NCBI GenBank assembly: GCA_937941765.1 | Contig: CALDGQ010000023.1 | Span: forward strand, 118,458 to 182,457 | DNA length: 64,000 nt | From: an uncultured Saprospiraceae bacterium | GTDB lineage: Bacteria; Bacteroidota; Bacteroidia; Chitinophagales; Saprospiraceae | Reading direction: 5' to 3' | Shown here: in pieces, positions 62,251 through 64,000 of the stretch | How positions within the stretch are numbered: position 1 is the first letter of the stretch | Layout: each line of letters begins with the position of its first letter | Notes under the pieces: model-generated | Told to the model about the DNA's origin: nothing | Database searches by the model: none | What the model saw: the letters and a program-made list of their open reading frames with translations, nothing else | Program-made: the position numbers and the translations under genes

Positions 62251-62756
62251 ATGTTTATGAAAAATTTCATTAGTGCTTCTCTTTTGTTTTTTCCAATTTT
62301 CTTGTTTGGTCAACTTACTTTTGAAGAAGTTAGTATACCACCTGATTTTAGTATTAAATATCTTGTGCAATCGCCCACTGGAGAATATTTCGCACAGGGA
62401 ATGAATGAATACAACAGTATTTACACATCACAGAATGGTGTGGATTGGGTCCAATCAAATTTTCCTAAAAATCATGATTTGGTTGATGTTCAGTTTTTTG
62501 ATGATGGAACACCACTTATTAAAGGAACTTCTTACCAAATCCAAGTAGCAAATTCATCTCATTATCCATTTCCGAAAATGACCTAGATAAAGTATCGTCC
62601 TTAGAAATTGTCAACCACCTTGGACAAACCGTTTTTTCTAGAAATAATGATTTAGAAAACAATATTCTAATTGAAGATTTTCCTGCAGGTATTTATACAA
62701 TTATACTTAGAGAAAAACGAAAGAATATAGGTGTTAGAAAGTTTGTTAAGTTGTAA
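62251..62756 (+). pseudogene. remnant of a T9SS-secreted protein
   Basis: The ORF at 62251-62586 starts with a signal peptide (MKNFISASLLFFPIFLFGQ) and one propeller- or sialidase-like repeat (SPTGEYFAQG, YTSQNGVDWVQS). In another frame, beginning near 62535, the sequence reads PNPSSKFISLSISENDLDKV, then SLEIVNHLGQTVFS, and ends FPAGIYTIILRE ... KFVKL before a TAA at 62754-62756: a nearly complete T9SS type A sorting domain. The two halves are out of frame, and a full-length gene would hold many repeats between them. It is probably an internal deletion plus frameshift that left only the two ends. Confidence 0.75.
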
Positions 62757-62778
62757 AATATTAGTGATTATTTTAATT

Positions 62779-62818
62779 AAAAAGGAATACATGATAAAAA
62801 ATGTATTCCTTTTTTTAT
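62779..62818 (+). terminator. intrinsic terminator after the T9SS remnant
   Basis: AAAAAGGAATACAT and ATGTATTCCTTTTT form a perfect stem around GATAAAAA, with T7 following. It lies 23 bases after the remnant's sorting-domain stop codon, which supports that coordinate as the original gene end. Confidence 0.9.
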
Positions 62819-62968
62819 ACTTATTTATTTGTATTTTTATTGTTACAATTTTATCGATTACATATAATTGAATTGCCGAATAATCAATCTGTTTAAGGCT
62901 TGTATTACAAACAATATAGTGAACCTCAAATAGTAAATAAATTCGGCATTATTTCAACTAATCTATGT

Positions 62969-62976
62969 TACCTTTG
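62969..62976 (+). promoter_or_regulatory. -7 promoter element of the EamA transporter gene
   Basis: TACCTTTG matches the phylum consensus TAnnTTTG. It ends 10 bases before the ATG at 62987, so the transcript would be nearly leaderless; no clear -33 TTG is visible. Confidence 0.45.
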
Positions 62977-62986
62977 TTTCACAATT

Positions 62987-63826
62987 ATGATATCAAAAGG
63001 TATTTCATACATCCTCATCGCCACCCTTTCTTTTGCAATCATGAATACGATGGCCAAAGAGTTAACCAGCTTACCAGCAATGGAAGTTGTATTTTTTAGG
63101 GCGCTTGGGACGTTTATTTTCGTCTTTCCTTATATGTTGCTAAACAAAATTTCTATTGTTGGCAACAATCCTAAGATTTTATTTTTACGAGCATTTGTTG
63201 GTTTGATTTCGCTAGCAACTTTTTTTATTGTACTCCAAAGTATGACGCTTGGTTCTGCTATTTCAATTCGATATTTAGCGCCAATTTTTGGTGCCATTCT
63301 CGCCTACTTTTTTTTGAAGGAACGAATTTATTTTTGGCAATGGATTAGTTTCGCGATCGCTTTTTCAGGGGTGATTGTTTTGAAAGGATTTGATTTGCGA
63401 ATTGACAATATGAGTTTAGCCTTGATTCTGATATCTGCTTTTTTTGTTGGAATTGTTTATGTGCTAATCCGTTATCTTGGGAAGTCTGAACACTATTTGA
63501 CCATCATCAATTATTTCATGGTGGTATCAATTGTAGGTAGTTTATTTTTCTGTGGGAATTGGCGAATGCCTATCAACTCAGAATGGTATTATGTTGTTAC
63601 AATAGGTATTTTCGGATTGATCGGACAAATATTTATGACTCGCGCTTTTCAATTGGAAGAGACCAGCGTTATTGCTCCTTTCAAATACATGGAATTGGTG
63701 TATGCATTGATATTGGGATACTTCTTTTTTGAAGAAACGTATCCGTTGTTTGCTTTTTTGGGAATTGTTTTGATACTTGTAGGTATGTTGTTGAATGTTA
63801 GAGTAAAACAATTGAAAACAGATTAA
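62987..63826 (+). CDS. EamA-family DMT transporter
   Basis: A 279-residue inner-membrane protein with ten hydrophobic helices in two repeats, typical of drug/metabolite transporters. Landmarks are FRALGTFIFVFPYML, FFLKERIYFWQWISF and, in the second half, MTRAFQLEETSVIAPFKYME and FFFEETYPLFAFLGIVLIL. The start at 62987 is chosen since the residues upstream (from 62900) are polar and span a promoter element. Substrate unknown. Confidence 0.88.
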   Translation: MISKGISYILIATLSFAIMNTMAKELTSLPAMEVVFFRALGTFIFVFPYMLLNKISIVGNNPKILFLRAFVGLISLATFFIVLQSMTLGSAISIRYLAPIFGAILAYFFLKERIYFWQWISFAIAFSGVIVLKGFDLRIDNMSLALILISAFFVGIVYVLIRYLGKSEHYLTIINYFMVVSIVGSLFFCGNWRMPINSEWYYVVTIGIFGLIGQIFMTRAFQLEETSVIAPFKYMELVYALILGYFFFEETYPLFAFLGIVLILVGMLLNVRVKQLKTD

Positions 63827-63921
63827 TGTAGGGCTATTCAGAAGTAATGAGAATTTATTAAATTTCCTGGAACGTGCTTAGTCATATTTCATTAATTTTA
63901 CTTTGTCCTCGCCGGACTGGC

Positions 63922-63948
63922 AATACTTTTTCCCGATGAAAAAGTATT
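63922..63948. repeat. 11-bp inverted repeat near the window end
   Basis: AATACTTTTTC and GAAAAAGTATT flank a CCGAT loop. Similar hairpin-like sequences occur between genes in many Bacteroidota genomes. It is cut off from its full context by the window end. Confidence 0.45.
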
Positions 63949-64000
63949 CAAAAAATCCTGGCTTTATACAGTTTTTAACGCTCCAAAAGTTTTAAAATCC

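Noticed and set aside
1..64000. tRNA, rRNA or tmRNA genes
   Set aside because: No cloverleaf with conserved TTCRA loop or rRNA-like segment was found by reading the intergenic regions.

Overview
The window is low-GC DNA from a member of the Bacteroidota, most likely of the Saprospiria (Saprospiraceae) or a close relative. The evidence is a set of phylum hallmarks: C-terminal type IX secretion (T9SS type A) sorting domains on several long secreted proteins, SprB-like repeats, a PorV/PorQ-like outer-membrane protein, propeller/Y_Y_Y sensor kinases of the LytS type with a LytTR regulator, DUF6090, an ABC-2 permease fused to an M1 peptidase, and Bacteroidota-type promoters (TTG, then TAnnTTTG). 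The family level is inference. No tRNA, rRNA, CRISPR array, integrase, transposase or phage gene was recognised.

Layout. 1-4353: ABC ATPase (cut by the window edge) and the permease-peptidase fusion. 4439-6403: small secreted protein, a peroxiredoxin-like gene broken by one frameshift, and a BON-LysM (Kbp-like) protein. 6647-11001: an OmpA-family protein with propeller and SprB-like repeats, membrane protein, uracil-DNA glycosylase, tiny membrane ORF and an RluE-like pseudouridine synthase. 11004-11445: two tandem copies of a ~206-bp four-arm repeat. 11451-15868: an unknown helical protein and a T9SS-secreted protein. 16076-23283: lipoprotein, two tandem paralogous sensor kinases and one LytTR regulator. 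23374-27126: a possible small RNA, membrane protein, ABC exporter, cupin and an internally duplicated small protein. 27407-38452: two tandem giant (~1,800 aa) paralogous T9SS surface proteins. 38501-40825: a long perfect hairpin, an RhlE-like helicase, and a second locus of the four-arm repeat. 40823-43365: esterase lipoprotein and a YCII/ECF42 sigma pair. 43387-46854 (minus strand): hydrolase, then a sigma/anti-sigma/VWA cluster. 47055-51538: PorV/PorQ-like protein, then a minus-strand run of DUF6090, NUDIX, a small conserved protein, GNAT and a soluble cNMP-binding histidine kinase. 51705-54290: two paralogous lipoproteins and a DbpA-like helicase. 54378-57304: Baeyer-Villiger-type monooxygenase and SDR separated by a ~600-bp composite tandem-repeat array (AAABAB). 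57389-61944 (minus strand): YfcC-like transporter and a two-subunit molybdenum hydroxylase with a small membrane protein. 62251-63826: remnant of a T9SS protein and an EamA transporter.

Themes. Much of the coding capacity is envelope and surface biology (T9SS cargo, lipoproteins, OmpA, VWA protein, two extracytoplasmic-function sigma units, two propeller kinases). Two unrelated families of structured intergenic repeats are the least explained content: a four-arm inverted-repeat element at two loci 29 kb apart, and the 107/97-bp AAABAB array. Tandem gene duplication is a recurring mode here: giant proteins, kinases and small lipoproteins.
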